Source: Aquimarina sp. U1-2 (GTDB lineage: Bacteria > Bacteroidota > Bacteroidia > Flavobacteriales > Flavobacteriaceae). From it: a DNA stretch of 64,000 nucleotides. Shown piece by piece: positions 35,250 through 44,679 of this stretch (position 1 is the stretch's first letter; every line of letters starts with the position of its first letter). The position numbers and the translations under genes were made by a program. Location of the stretch: assembly GCF_017897595.1 (NCBI RefSeq), contig NZ_JAGKIK010000003.1, positions 186,001 to 250,000 on the forward strand. Reading direction: 5' to 3'. Below the pieces are notes generated by a model. That model saw only the letters and a list, made by a program, of their open reading frames with translations. It made no database searches and was not told the DNA's origin.

Positions 35250-37301
35250 ATGGCTATGTGTATTAAATTATTCAAAGTTTTACTTATTGTAGTAGTTATC
35301 ACTACAAACTCAAAAATTTTTTCGCAACAAAAAAATTGGGAAATTACAACAACAGATTATAAAAATTATACAGGAGTTGTAGCTGCTAATGGTCGTATAG
35401 GAATTCTTCCATCTTTTGAAATTTTAAAAACTGATAAAGTCATTCTGAATAATGTGTATGACAAAGAATCTACACTAGGTGTAAGTAAAATCCTCTTAGG
35501 AATGAACTTTGGAAATTTAGATCTATATATTAATGGTGAAAAGCTCAGTAATTCAAATATTACCGATTGGAAGCAAACTATGGATATGAAAAGAGCAAAA
35601 TTTAAAACTTCTTTTACTTACAAAAATGTAGCTCAAATATCCTATGATCTCTATGCACTTCGCAATGTTCCCTATGCGGGTTATATAGATATTCAAATAA
35701 AGGCTCTTGATGATATAGACATTAAGGTTGTAGGTAAGATACAAACACCAGATGAGTATAATAGTCCTTTGAGCACCTTTAGAATCTTAAAGGATCTGGA
35801 AACTACGATGCCTATACTACAAACTGTCGCAAAAAGCAGATTAAATAAGCATACTGTAGCTACTTCTGCTACATTTATTTGGCACAATATCAATTCTACC
35901 AGAGAACATGAAAGACCCGTATTAACACATAAAAAAATTAGCGAATACAACAATCAACTGTCTTTTAACCACACGCTTAAAAAAAATGATCTTTACAAGT
36001 TCGCATGGACTGCAGCACAGTGTTCTACTCAAGATTTTGATGATCCACAAACAGAGAGCGAACGCTTTGTAATTTTTAATCTATTAACACCAAGAAACAG
36101 TATACTAGAGCAACATACTTCTATGTGGAGCGACCTCTGGAAAGGAGATATTATTATAGACGGTGATCGCCAATCACAACTAGATGTGCGACTTGCCCTT
36201 TATCACCTATATGCTTTTTCTAGAGCAGATTCTAATTTGAGCATTGCACCTATGGGATTGAGTTCTCAAGGATACAACGGACATATCTTTTGGGATACCG
36301 AGCTTTGGATGTACCCTCCCCTACTCATTTTAAATCAAGATATTGCACGATCACTAGTAAACTATAGATCCGACAGATTAAAGGTAGCCAAAAAAAAAGC
36401 TATCAATTTTGGATATAAGGGAGCTATGTTTCCTTGGGAAAGTGATGACACCGGCGAGGAAGCTACACCTGCTTGGGCACTTACAGGAACTTTTGAACAT
36501 CATATTACTGCCGATGTAGGTATCGCCTTTTGGAATTATTACCGTGTTACAAAGGATAAAAAGTGGTTAAAAAGTCGTGGGTTTCCTCTATTAAAAGAAG
36601 TAGCCGACTTCTGGGTGAGTCGCTCATCTCAAAATCCTGATGGCACATATTCTATAAATAACGTGGTAGGCGCCAATGAATTTGCGCCTAATGTTAACGA
36701 TAACGCCTTTACCAATGGTTCTGCTATTACCTGCTTGCGATATGCATCTTTGGCAGCCGAAGAGTTAAATGTTACACCAGACAGTACATGGAATCAGGTT
36801 GCAAACCAATTAACAATTCATCGATTTAAAGATGGAACCACCAGAGAACACAGTAACTACCAAGGTGAGCGAATTAAACAAGCAGATGTGAATCTCTTGG
36901 CCTATCCTTTGGATATCATAAACGATACGCCTACAATCATGAAGGATTTAACGTACTATGAGCCCAAATTAGCAAAAGAAGGTCCTGCCATGGCTCAAAG
37001 TATTTTTGCAGTTCTTTATGCCCGATTGGGTGATGCAGAAAACGCTTTTAGACTTTTTAAGAAAAGTTATGAACCCAATAAAAGGCCTCCTTTTGGGGCA
37101 TTGGCAGAATCTGCTACCAGCAATAATCCTTATTTTGCAACTGGAGCTGGCGGAATATTACAAGCTATAATTTTTGGTTTTGCCGGATTACACATTACAA
37201 ACGAAGGTATTATTCAAAAAAAACCAATATTACCTAAAGAATGGAAAAAGCTTACAATCACCGGTGTTGGTCCAGATAGTAAAACCTACGTGGTCGAATA
37301 A
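35250..37301 (+). CDS. Secreted GH65-family glycoside hydrolase/phosphorylase
   Basis: A 683-residue protein with a signal peptide (LLIVVVITTNSKIFSQ). It has the (alpha/alpha)6-barrel features of GH65: GHIFWDTELWMYPPLLILN, AMFPWESDDTGEEATPAW, and VVGANEFAPNVNDNAFTNG with the probable catalytic acid Glu477. GH65 enzymes act on alpha-glucosides such as trehalose, kojibiose or nigerose by phosphorolysis or hydrolysis. A signal peptide favours a periplasmic hydrolase. A kojibiose-type hydrolase from a related flavobacterium is known, but the specificity here is inference. The alternative start MCIKLF is at 35256. Its 3' end overlaps the convergent LacI gene by 16 bases. Confidence 0.85.
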   Translation: MAMCIKLFKVLLIVVVITTNSKIFSQQKNWEITTTDYKNYTGVVAANGRIGILPSFEILKTDKVILNNVYDKESTLGVSKILLGMNFGNLDLYINGEKLSNSNITDWKQTMDMKRAKFKTSFTYKNVAQISYDLYALRNVPYAGYIDIQIKALDDIDIKVVGKIQTPDEYNSPLSTFRILKDLETTMPILQTVAKSRLNKHTVATSATFIWHNINSTREHERPVLTHKKISEYNNQLSFNHTLKKNDLYKFAWTAAQCSTQDFDDPQTESERFVIFNLLTPRNSILEQHTSMWSDLWKGDIIIDGDRQSQLDVRLALYHLYAFSRADSNLSIAPMGLSSQGYNGHIFWDTELWMYPPLLILNQDIARSLVNYRSDRLKVAKKKAINFGYKGAMFPWESDDTGEEATPAWALTGTFEHHITADVGIAFWNYYRVTKDKKWLKSRGFPLLKEVADFWVSRSSQNPDGTYSINNVVGANEFAPNVNDNAFTNGSAITCLRYASLAAEELNVTPDSTWNQVANQLTIHRFKDGTTREHSNYQGERIKQADVNLLAYPLDIINDTPTIMKDLTYYEPKLAKEGPAMAQSIFAVLYARLGDAENAFRLFKKSYEPNKRPPFGALAESATSNNPYFATGAGGILQAIIFGFAGLHITNEGIIQKKPILPKEWKKLTITGVGPDSKTYVVE

Positions 37302-38341
37302 TGCAGGCTTGTAGAATCTCTAACGATTAACGAAGTTTTTATAATTTCTGTCTTTATCTTATAGTTTTCTGTAAAGTTATCTAACTGATCAATCAAAATT
37401 TGTGCAGCTTTAGCACCAAGATCTTCTGCATGTTGCGAGACTGTAGTTAATTTAGGATATGAATGTTTAGACAATAAACCATCGGTAAAACCAATAACCG
37501 AAATATCTTCTGGTATCTTTAATCCTAATTTGTGTGAAATATTAATAGTAACTGCTGCTGCAGTTTCATCTAATCCTAAAACTGCATCCACATCGTGCTG
37601 TTTTAGAAATACTTCAATTTCATTCTCAATAGTATGCGAATCTTTACCCGATAATTCAAACCTGCTGCCGGTAATCGAAAGATCTATTAAAGAAACATCT
37701 TCATGTGTTTTAATCACTTCTTTAACGCCTTCTAGCCTTAATTTTGCCACACTTAATTGACCAATAGTACTTATCACAGCAATTTTACGACATCCGGTTT
37801 TGATCAAATATTGTATTGCATTTTTAGAGGCTACTTTATCATCTACTATTACTTTATCACATTCGATCTCATTACTCACTCTATCAAACATTACTATAGG
37901 AACATGGTCTCGTTGTAGTGCTTTGTAATGCTCTATTGTGCCAAGAACCTGAGTTTCTTGACTCAAAGCCACAATAAAGCCATCTACGCTGCTATAGTTG
38001 AGCATCTCTACATATTCTACTTCTTTTTGATAAGATTCATTAGTAATACAGGTGACAATTTTATATCCTCTTTCTGAAGCTTCTTTTTCTATACCGAATA
38101 ATGCTTTAGCAAAAAAATGATTTAAGATTTCGGGTAAGATAACCCCAATCGTTTTTGTTTTATTACTTTTCAGGCTTACCGCCAGAGCATTCGGTTTATA
38201 ATTGTAAAAGTTTGCCAATTCATGAACCCTATTAATCGTTTTTTGACTAATCTCAGGGTCATTTTTTAGGGATTTGGAGACCGTAGATATTGATAAGTTC
38301 AATTCTCTGGCAAGTTGTTTTAAAGTAACCTTTTTTCTCAT
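37286..38341 (-). CDS. LacI-family transcriptional regulator (second)
   Basis: A 351-residue protein with the LacI helix-turn-helix (VTLKQLARELNLSISTVSKS), hinge (PNALAVSLKSNKTKTIGVIL) and sensor domain (DGFIVALSQETQVLGTIEHY; AVLGLDETAAAVTINISHKL; DISVIGFTDGLLSKHSYPKL). It is convergent with the GH65 gene and shares its last 16 bases. It differs clearly from the LacI protein at 33865, so two signals or two operators may control the locus. The upstream region contains an inverted-repeat-bounded element (38386-38578). Confidence 0.88.
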   Translation of the reverse strand: MRKKVTLKQLARELNLSISTVSKSLKNDPEISQKTINRVHELANFYNYKPNALAVSLKSNKTKTIGVILPEILNHFFAKALFGIEKEASERGYKIVTCITNESYQKEVEYVEMLNYSSVDGFIVALSQETQVLGTIEHYKALQRDHVPIVMFDRVSNEIECDKVIVDDKVASKNAIQYLIKTGCRKIAVISTIGQLSVAKLRLEGVKEVIKTHEDVSLIDLSITGSRFELSGKDSHTIENEIEVFLKQHDVDAVLGLDETAAAVTINISHKLGLKIPEDISVIGFTDGLLSKHSYPKLTTVSQHAEDLGAKAAQILIDQLDNFTENYKIKTEIIKTSLIVRDSTSLHYSTT

Positions 38342-38385
38342 GACTTCAAGTTAGACATTCTTTATTATCAGACGTAAAAGAATAT

Positions 38386-38578
38386 GAACTGGTTTAAACT
38401 CTTTTGATGTAAGCAGGACCAACAGATAAGAAGGTACCCAATGGTACGATTGCGAAAGGTTTTGTGCTTAGATGAAATAATTTTTAAGTACACAGCAGCG
38501 CTGCAGAGGTCAAAAATTATACAATATAAGTGCAAAACAGCATTTCTTTAGCAAATTGAAAAAAGTTTAAACCAGTTC
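38386..38578. repeat. 193-bp inverted-repeat-bounded element
   Basis: The ends are GAACTGGTTTAAACT (38386-38400) and its exact complement (38564-38578), and the similarity extends inward into a run of T/A (about 21 of 22). The interior contains GCAGCGCTGC (38494-38503) and other short palindromes. It occupies much of the gap upstream of the second LacI gene and encodes nothing recognisable. Confidence 0.55.
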
Positions 38579-38822
38579 AATTCGTCAAATCATCTTGGGA
38601 GTCTAAATTAAGCTTTTTTATTCATCTTTGCCTATTCGACTTCAATAACTCGGTAGAAAAATACGGTCGTCTGATTAAAATCAGCCTATCCTCGTCATGT
38701 TTTGGGGTATCGAGAATAGCGTTTGAAATCTGCAATAAACGGTAGGCTACATTAGTAATTTTAAATTTGATTTTGATTGTAACCCGCTTTATGAATTGAA
38801 CTCTTCTTGACTTTTTTGATTA

Positions 38823-38865
38823 AAGTGCAAAACAGCGTTTTTTTTAGCAAATTGAAAAAAGTTTA
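38823..38865 (+). repeat. Partial second copy of the inverted-repeat element
   Basis: 43 bases (starting AAGTGCAAAACAGCG and ending GTTTA) closely match 38528-38569 inside the right half of the element at 38386. A degenerate left part (TGAATTGAACTC, near 38790) suggests a worn second copy. The rest of the 38342-39020 gap (679 bases) has no convincing gene. Confidence 0.5.
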
Positions 38866-39020
38866 TATCAATTCTGTACCATGAATATTTATCTGACACC
38901 AAAATGATTATAAAATAATTGATAATAAATTTTCTTTTAAAAAAATTAATCTTTTATTGTAAGTAAAAATAGCTAATCGACGACAGACTAGTTCTAGTTG
39001 CCTCAAAAATCATATATATT

Positions 39021-39356
39021 ATGGCTAAAACATATTACGACCCGGCTGATTTACGAAAGTTTGGAAAAATAACAGAATGGAGTGAAGAGTTAGGTACAAA
39101 ATTCTTTGATTATTACGGAAAAGTTTTTGAAGAAGGAGCTTTAAGTGCAAGAGAAAAATCGTTAATAGCCCTAGCCGTATCTCATGTAGTAAAGTGCCCT
39201 TATTGTATCGATGCATATACCAAAGACGGGCTGCAGAGAGGAATTACCAAAGAAGAAATGATGGAAGCCGTTCATGCAGGAGCAGCCATAGAGAGTGGCG
39301 CTACGCTCGTGCATGGGGTGCAGATGATGAACAAATATGAAAAACTATCGATGTAA
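39021..39356 (+). CDS. AhpD-like carboxymuconolactone decarboxylase-family protein (arsenosugar locus)
   Basis: A 111-residue protein of the AhpD/CMD alkylhydroperoxidase-like fold. The redox motif CPYCIDAY (Cys-x-x-Cys with a following acidic and aromatic residue) is intact, as is EKSLIALAVSHVVK before it. In bacteria with the arsS gene, a protein of this sort usually accompanies it and is named the arsenosugar-associated peroxidase-like protein; its reaction is not established. It might reduce an arsenical or protect a thiol step. It is the first gene of the plus-strand cluster that runs to 46240. Confidence 0.82.
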   Translation: MAKTYYDPADLRKFGKITEWSEELGTKFFDYYGKVFEEGALSAREKSLIALAVSHVVKCPYCIDAYTKDGLQRGITKEEMMEAVHAGAAIESGATLVHGVQMMNKYEKLSM

Positions 39357-39358
39357 AA

Positions 39359-39427
39359 TACCTCGGGGCAAGCTCGCGAGGCATTCCGTAAGAAACTGAA
39401 TTTTAATTTCGAGGCAAGCCTCGGAGT
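39359..39427. repeat. Pair of REP-like hairpins
   Basis: CCTCGGGGCAAGCTCGCGAGG at its left and TCGAGGCAAGCCTCGGA at its right form two short palindromes of related sequence (CGAGGcaagCCTCG core) between the AhpD-like gene and arsS. Similar units are frequent in flavobacterial intergenic DNA. They may stabilise or attenuate the transcript. Confidence 0.5.
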
Positions 39428-39457
39428 ATGAAACCCTTGGTGGTACCAATAACGAAT

Positions 39458-40525
39458 ATGCCTGAAGTGAAAACAAAACAATCCCTACATAAACGCAATG
39501 ATCATTTGGCAAATGCCAATAAGCAGATAGAAATTCTGAACAACGGGATTTTTGCCGATGGAACGTTGCCCAAGTTCGCAGATAAAATTGCTGAAATCGA
39601 TCAGTTCCCCCTACGACCTAAACGCCTGGAAATTCTTCAGATTAATGTGGGATACATGTGTAATCAAGTATGTGAACACTGTCATGTAGACGCCGGACCA
39701 GATCGTAAAGAAATTATGACCAGGGATACTATGCAACAATGTCTAGAAGTTATCAAAAAAACAGGAGCACGCACTTTGGATTTAACCGGAGGTGCTCCAG
39801 AGATGAATCCAAATTTTAGATGGTTTGTAGAAGAAGCAAGCAAAGCCGGTATCCAAGATTTTATTGTACGTAGTAATTTAACTATTATAAGAGCAAACAA
39901 GTCGTATTATGACCTTCCCGATTTTTTTAAGAAACACAACGTGCATGTGGTTTCATCTATGCCTCATTGGACCCGCGGAAAAACAGACAAACAGCGTGGT
40001 AATGGCGTTTTTGACAAATCTATTAAAGCATTACAAGAGTTAAACGATAGAGGATACGGCATGCCAGGTAGTGATCTTACATTAGATTTGGTATATAATC
40101 CATCTGGTGCTTTTCTTCCTGGTGATCAAGAAGCTATGGAAAAAGATTTTAAAAAAGCACTTTTAGAGGATTTTGGCATTCATTTCCATAATTTATTTGC
40201 AATTACAAATCTACCCATAAGCAGATTTCTGGATTATTTGATCGCTTCAGAAAATTATGAAGATTATATGTATGCTCTTGTAGAAGCATATAATCCAGCA
40301 GCAGTAGCCAATGTAATGTGTACAAATACGATATCAGTAAGTTGGGATGGGTGGCTTTATGACTGCGATTTTAATCAAATGTTAGATCTCAAAGTAGCAA
40401 GCAAAGTGAAACATATTAGTGCGTACAATGAAGAATTACTTCAGAACCGGAATATTATTATTTCTCAACATTGCTATGGTTGTACAGCTGGCGCCGGAAG
40501 TAGTTGTCAAGGTACTGTAGCCTAA
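39458..40525 (+). CDS. arsS: Arsenosugar biosynthesis radical SAM protein ArsS
   Basis: A 355-residue radical SAM enzyme. The iron-sulfur motif is GYMCNQVCEHCHVDAG (CxxxCxxC), followed by LDLTGGAPEMNPNFRWFVEE. The C-terminal domain is Cys-rich (VMCTNTISVSWDGWLYDCDF; HCYGCTAGAGSSCQG). ArsS transfers a 5'-deoxyadenosyl group from SAM to a dimethylated arsenic compound, giving a 5'-deoxy-5'-dimethylarsinoyl-adenosine-type product. I chose the ATG at 39458 (MPEVKTK); an in-frame ATG at 39428 directly abuts a REP-like hairpin and adds 10 residues. Neighbours (AhpD-like, ArsM, glycosyltransferases) support the call. Confidence 0.9.
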   Translation: MPEVKTKQSLHKRNDHLANANKQIEILNNGIFADGTLPKFADKIAEIDQFPLRPKRLEILQINVGYMCNQVCEHCHVDAGPDRKEIMTRDTMQQCLEVIKKTGARTLDLTGGAPEMNPNFRWFVEEASKAGIQDFIVRSNLTIIRANKSYYDLPDFFKKHNVHVVSSMPHWTRGKTDKQRGNGVFDKSIKALQELNDRGYGMPGSDLTLDLVYNPSGAFLPGDQEAMEKDFKKALLEDFGIHFHNLFAITNLPISRFLDYLIASENYEDYMYALVEAYNPAAVANVMCTNTISVSWDGWLYDCDFNQMLDLKVASKVKHISAYNEELLQNRNIIISQHCYGCTAGAGSSCQGTVA

Positions 40526-40536
40526 TCTTTTGATAA

Positions 40537-41043
40537 ATGAATAGTAGTAAACATTATGTTTTATATATATGGCTGTTATTTTCTACCTTCGGAACTGCGC
40601 AAGATTCGCTAAAAGAAGTACTGAAAACGTATAATGAAGAACATATTCCTTATATTTCAGCTGCCAAATTATTTTCTATACGTAATCGAGTTCATATATT
40701 AGACGCTCGCGAAAAAGAAGAATTTAATGTAAGTCATATTCAAAATGCAATACACGTAGGATACGAAAATTTTACCCTCAAAACTGCTGTGCAACCCTAT
40801 TTTCAGAAAAATGACACTTTGGTGGTATATTGCAGTTTAGGAGTTCGGTCTGAAGATGTTTCAGAGCAATTTAAAAAAGTTGGTTTTACCCATGTGCTTA
40901 ACTTATACGGCGGCATATTCGAGTGGAAAAATCACAATTACCCTATAGTCAATTCAAAAGGGCAAACGACCGATAGTGTTCATGCTTTTTCAAAACAGTG
41001 GGCAAAGTGGTTGCATAACGGGAAAAAAGTATATTCAAATTGA
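40537..41043 (+). CDS. Exported rhodanese-domain protein
   Basis: A 168-residue protein with a signal peptide (YVLYIWLLFSTFGTAQ) and a single rhodanese domain. HILDAREKEEFNVSHIQNAI leads to the active-site loop YCSLGVRSE, with the catalytic Cys present, and LYGGIFEWKN near the end. Rhodaneses move sulfur as a persulfide; some arsenic-linked ones may act on thioarsenicals or as arsenate reductase-like proteins. Location in the periplasm is unusual for a biosynthetic step. Its stop overlaps the TTG start of the next gene (TTGA), indicating translational coupling within the arsenosugar operon. Confidence 0.78.
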   Translation: MNSSKHYVLYIWLLFSTFGTAQDSLKEVLKTYNEEHIPYISAAKLFSIRNRVHILDAREKEEFNVSHIQNAIHVGYENFTLKTAVQPYFQKNDTLVVYCSLGVRSEDVSEQFKKVGFTHVLNLYGGIFEWKNHNYPIVNSKGQTTDSVHAFSKQWAKWLHNGKKVYSN

Positions 41044-41648
41044 GCAAGAAAAATCTATTACTCATCTTTACCCGAAATCCAGAGTTAGGTAAATGTAAAA
41101 CGCGTCTGGCCGCAACGATTGGTGACCAGGCAGCTTTGAACATCTATTCGTTTTTACTAGAGCATACCCGCTCGCTAACTCAAAAGTTAGACGTATCCAA
41201 ACAGGTTCACTACTCTGTTAAAATTAGAGAAAACGATCTGTGGGACCCTCAAATTTATGATAAACGACTACAAATCGGACAAGATCTTGGAGACCGAATG
41301 AATCACGCTTTTGCTGAAGGTTTTGCCAGCGGTTATGAACACATCGTTATTATTGGAAGCGACATGTATGACCTTTCAACAGAAGATATCGAAGCTTCAT
41401 TTCTTGCATTACAATCTCATGATTATGTCATCGGCCCCGCTACAGACGGGGGGTATTATTTACTCGGAATGAAATCGTTAACTTCACAGGTTTTCAAAAA
41501 TAAAAAATGGGGAACTGCCTCTGTTCTAAAAGACACAGTAAACGATTTACAAAATAATACGATTCATTTGTTAGAAGAACGTAACGATATTGACATTTAT
41601 GAAGATATTAAAGATATTGATGTTTTTCAAAAATTTTTAACCCAATGA
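41040..41648 (+). CDS. Arsenosugar-associated CofC-like glycosyltransferase (TTG start)
   Basis: A 202-residue protein of the nucleotidyl-/glycosyltransferase-A fold, related to CofC-like proteins. LLIFTRNPELGKCKTRLAAT is the nucleotide-binding start, and later come IIGSDMYDLS (a DxD-like site) and IGPATDGGYYLLGM. This family is a constant neighbour of arsS and is thought to act in arsenosugar assembly, the donor and acceptor being unproven. The frame begins with TTG at 41040, overlapping the rhodanese stop, and its own stop overlaps the next ATG by 4 bases. Confidence 0.82.
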   Translation: MSKKNLLLIFTRNPELGKCKTRLAATIGDQAALNIYSFLLEHTRSLTQKLDVSKQVHYSVKIRENDLWDPQIYDKRLQIGQDLGDRMNHAFAEGFASGYEHIVIIGSDMYDLSTEDIEASFLALQSHDYVIGPATDGGYYLLGMKSLTSQVFKNKKWGTASVLKDTVNDLQNNTIHLLEERNDIDIYEDIKDIDVFQKFLTQ

Positions 41649-42457
41649 TAAAGCAAATTACAGAAACCACAGATTTTTTAAAAGAAAAGGGGTTTGAAAA
41701 TCCCGATATTGGTATTATACTAGGGACCGGTCTAGGGCAACTCGTTAACGAAATAGAAATCCTTAAAGAAATTAGTTATAATCATATCCCTAATTTTCCT
41801 ACAGCTACAGTAGAATTTCACAAAGGTAAATTAATTTATGGCCGTCTTGAAGAGAAAACTGTAATTGTGATGCAAGGTCGCTTTCATTTATATGAAGGAT
41901 ATTCGCTACTAGATGTTACGTATCCTGTGAGAATAATGCACAAACTAGGAATTAAAACTCTTTTGGTATCTAATGCATCTGGAGCTATTAACCTTGATTT
42001 CAAAAAAGGAGAACTGATGCTTATCGACGATCATATTAATTTACAAGGCGGATCACCATTGGCATTTAAGGGGGTAGAGCAAATGGGAAGCAGATTTACA
42101 GACATGAGTGCACCCTATGATATAAAAATGAATGCAACACTTAAAACCATTGCCAAAGAAAAAAATATTACCCTTCACCAAGGGGTTTATGCCTCTGTAC
42201 TCGGCCCACAGCTAGAAACCAGAGCAGAATATCGCTATCTCAAAACCATAGGTGCCGATGCCGTAGGTATGAGTACCGTACCCGAGGTAATCGTAGCAAA
42301 CCATTTAGAGCTACCCGTAGCAGCAGTATCTGTATTAACCGATGAATGTGATCCAGATAACTTACAGCCTGTTAATATTGAAGAAATTATCGCACTTGCC
42401 GCTAATGCAGAACCCGAATTGATTTTACTCTTCAACGAATTAATAAAATCTCTTTAA
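41645..42457 (+). CDS. Purine-nucleoside phosphorylase
   Basis: A 270-residue PNP/MTAP-family protein. Motifs are DIGIILGTGLGQLVNEIE (phosphate site), VVMQGRFHLYEGYS (consistent with a ribose-5' site), LLVSNASGAIN, GVYASVLGPQLETRAEYRYL and DAVGMSTVPEVIVANH. It splits purine nucleosides into base and sugar-1-phosphate. Here it sits inside the arsenosugar operon (4-base overlap with the gene before it). That position suggests it removes adenine from the arsinoyl-adenosine made by ArsS, giving an activated arsenosugar-1-phosphate. That role is inference; housekeeping purine salvage is the alternative. Confidence 0.88.
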   Translation: MIKQITETTDFLKEKGFENPDIGIILGTGLGQLVNEIEILKEISYNHIPNFPTATVEFHKGKLIYGRLEEKTVIVMQGRFHLYEGYSLLDVTYPVRIMHKLGIKTLLVSNASGAINLDFKKGELMLIDDHINLQGGSPLAFKGVEQMGSRFTDMSAPYDIKMNATLKTIAKEKNITLHQGVYASVLGPQLETRAEYRYLKTIGADAVGMSTVPEVIVANHLELPVAAVSVLTDECDPDNLQPVNIEEIIALAANAEPELILLFNELIKSL

Positions 42458-42535
42458 TTTACATATTGAAAGTTAAATGGTTACTATTCGACTGATGAAT
42501 AAGGCAAAAATAAAATTGATTGTCCGTTATTATAC

Positions 42536-42689
42536 CTAAAATTTAACTGAGAAGTCATCCTGAATTCATTTCAGGATCTCATGAAGTTTATTTTCAGTGA
42601 ATTGAGATGAGAAGCTGAAACGAGCCTGTGCTGAACTCGTTTCAGTATTCAGCTTGACCCAAACCGTTTAGGTTAAATTACGGATATTC
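42536..42689. repeat. ~154-bp dispersed REP-like element, copy 1
   Basis: Closely matches 57698-57850. It contains CCTGAATTCATTTCAGG and a CTGAAACGAG/CTCGTTTCAG stem with an 11-base loop, and its ends carry short inverted AATTTAAC / GTTAAATT. It divides the phosphorylase gene from arsM (270-base gap). No coding potential. Confidence 0.75.
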
Positions 42690-42727
42690 ATAAAAACGAA
42701 TACCCACTTTCTAAAATAATAACACAT

Positions 42728-43696
42728 ATGAGCTATTTAAGTACCACCCACGATGTTTATAAAGAAGCAGCATTAACACCAGATGTTGGATTATGTTGTA
42801 CCACAAACCCCATTTGGGAACTACCAGGTCTTAAAATTCCTAAAATTATGCAAGAAATGAACTATGGCTGCGGTAGTACCGTAAATGCCAGAGACTTGAC
42901 CAATAACCCTAAGGTGCTATATGTTGGTGTTGGTGGCGGAATGGAACTCTTGCAATTCTCTTATTTTTCTCGACAAAAAAACGGAGTGATCGGCGTGGAT
43001 GTCGTTCAGGAAATGTTAGAAGCTTCACGTAAAAATTTTATAGAAGCCGAAGCTGAAAATGACTGGTTCAAAAGTGAATATGTAGATCTAAGATATGGTG
43101 ATGCTTTACACCTTCCTGTTGATGATAACAGTATCGACGTTGCTGCTCAAAACTGTTTATTCAACATCTTCAAAAAAGAGGATTTAAAAAAAGCTATAGA
43201 AGAGATGTATAGAGTACTAAAACCGCATGGGCGATTAGTAATGAGCGACCCCACATGTGAGCAGCCTATAAACGATGCGCTACGTAATGATGAACGACTT
43301 AGAGCACTTTGCCTAAGCGGAAGTTTACCTATCGCAGACTATGTAAAAGCACTTACTGATGTTGGTTTTGGCACTATTGAAATTAGAGCACGCAAACCGT
43401 ATCGAATTCTAGATCCAAAACATTACAATACCGATGAATTAATTTTCATAGAATCTATAGAGGTTGCTGCTATTAAAGATCCAATGCCAGATGACGGACC
43501 ATGTGTTTTTACTGGTAAAGCCGCAATTTATTATGGAGAACACGATTATTTTGATGATGAGAAAGGTCATATTTTATTAAAAAATCAACCTTTGGCAGTT
43601 TGTGATAAAACAGCTTCGGCTTTAGCAAATCTAGAAAGAGATGATATTTTTATCAGCGACTCTACCTTTCATTACGACGGTGGTGGATGTTGTTAA
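42728..43696 (+). CDS. arsM: Arsenite methyltransferase ArsM (arsenosugar type)
   Basis: A 322-residue SAM-dependent methyltransferase. The SAM site is VLYVGVGGGMELLQFSYFSR followed by VIGVDVVQEML. Cys residues expected to bind As(III) are present: GLCCTTNP near the start, NYGCGSTV, AAQNCLFNIF and MSDPTCEQPI. The C-terminus is a Gly/Cys cluster (YDGGGCC). It methylates arsenite to mono- and dimethyl forms that ArsS then uses. It stands between the phosphorylase and DUF547 genes in the arsenosugar cluster, which distinguishes it from detoxification ArsM enzymes found near arsR. Confidence 0.88.
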   Translation: MSYLSTTHDVYKEAALTPDVGLCCTTNPIWELPGLKIPKIMQEMNYGCGSTVNARDLTNNPKVLYVGVGGGMELLQFSYFSRQKNGVIGVDVVQEMLEASRKNFIEAEAENDWFKSEYVDLRYGDALHLPVDDNSIDVAAQNCLFNIFKKEDLKKAIEEMYRVLKPHGRLVMSDPTCEQPINDALRNDERLRALCLSGSLPIADYVKALTDVGFGTIEIRARKPYRILDPKHYNTDELIFIESIEVAAIKDPMPDDGPCVFTGKAAIYYGEHDYFDDEKGHILLKNQPLAVCDKTASALANLERDDIFISDSTFHYDGGGCC

Positions 43697-43864
43697 AACC
43701 AAGGTAATACAGTAAATAAATACACTATTTCAAGATATAGCCGTAGCGATATTGAAAACAGAATAGCTTTCCTGTAAGGTTTTTAAATGATCTTCAACTA
43801 AAGAAGGGAAATAAATAAAAATTAAAGCAGTTATTTACATGTAGAACTAATTACAAACAATATC

Positions 43865-44611
43865 ATGAAAACTCCAAAATACATACTCATTATAATTTCG
43901 CTATTCTTTATATATACACTCCAATCACAAGATAATTTTGATCATAGTACTTGGGATCAGGCATTATTACTAAATGTATCAGATGATGGTAAAGTTGATT
44001 ATAATGGTTTTATGAGAGATAGCTCTCAATTATATAAATATTTTAAAGAATTATCAGACCGTCCTCCCAAAGAAAACTGGAGCAGAGAAGAAAAAATGGC
44101 ATATTGGATTAATGCTTATAATGCCTATACTATTAAACTTATTATAGACAGCTATCCTCTTAAAAGTATAAAAGATATTAAAGATCCATGGGATAAAAAA
44201 TTCTTTAAAATTGATGGGGTTTGGCATAGCCTGGGTGAGCTAGAGCATAAAATTTTAAGAAAATTTGGAGATCCGAGAATTCATTTTGCTATAAATTGTG
44301 CATCAATCTCGTGTCCGGTAGTTTGGAACAGAGCATATACTGCAGAAAATTTACAAACCGCTTTGGATCAACAAACAGAAAAATTTATTAATGATTCTAG
44401 TCGTAATAGTATTACTAGTGAAGTGGTAAGTGTTTCGAAAATCTTTTCATGGTATAAAAAGGATTTTAAAGTTAACGGGGGTGACGTTAAAGATTTCATT
44501 AATCGTTACGCTGCGGTAAAAATAGACAATCAATCAAAAAAAGGATATATGGAGTATAATTGGAATCTTAATGAACAAGCGGTAGTCACTCCTTTTTTTG
44601 TACACGACTAA
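43865..44611 (+). CDS. Exported DUF547-domain protein
   Basis: A 248-residue protein with a signal peptide (YILIIISLFFIYTLQSQ) and a DUF547 domain (MAYWINAYNAYTIKLIIDSY; KFFKIDGVWHSLGELEHKIL; IHFAINCASISCPVV). DUF547 resembles a papain-like fold; here an N-x-Cys in INCASISCP is in the conserved block. Such proteins commonly occur in arsenosugar clusters but their function is unknown. The 168-base gap before it shows no other gene. Confidence 0.82.
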   Translation: MKTPKYILIIISLFFIYTLQSQDNFDHSTWDQALLLNVSDDGKVDYNGFMRDSSQLYKYFKELSDRPPKENWSREEKMAYWINAYNAYTIKLIIDSYPLKSIKDIKDPWDKKFFKIDGVWHSLGELEHKILRKFGDPRIHFAINCASISCPVVWNRAYTAENLQTALDQQTEKFINDSSRNSITSEVVSVSKIFSWYKKDFKVNGGDVKDFINRYAAVKIDNQSKKGYMEYNWNLNEQAVVTPFFVHD

Positions 44612-44679
44612 AAAAGTGAAACGTACAATACAAACGATATCGATAAAAATATGTATCTTCTAATTACAATAGTTGTACT

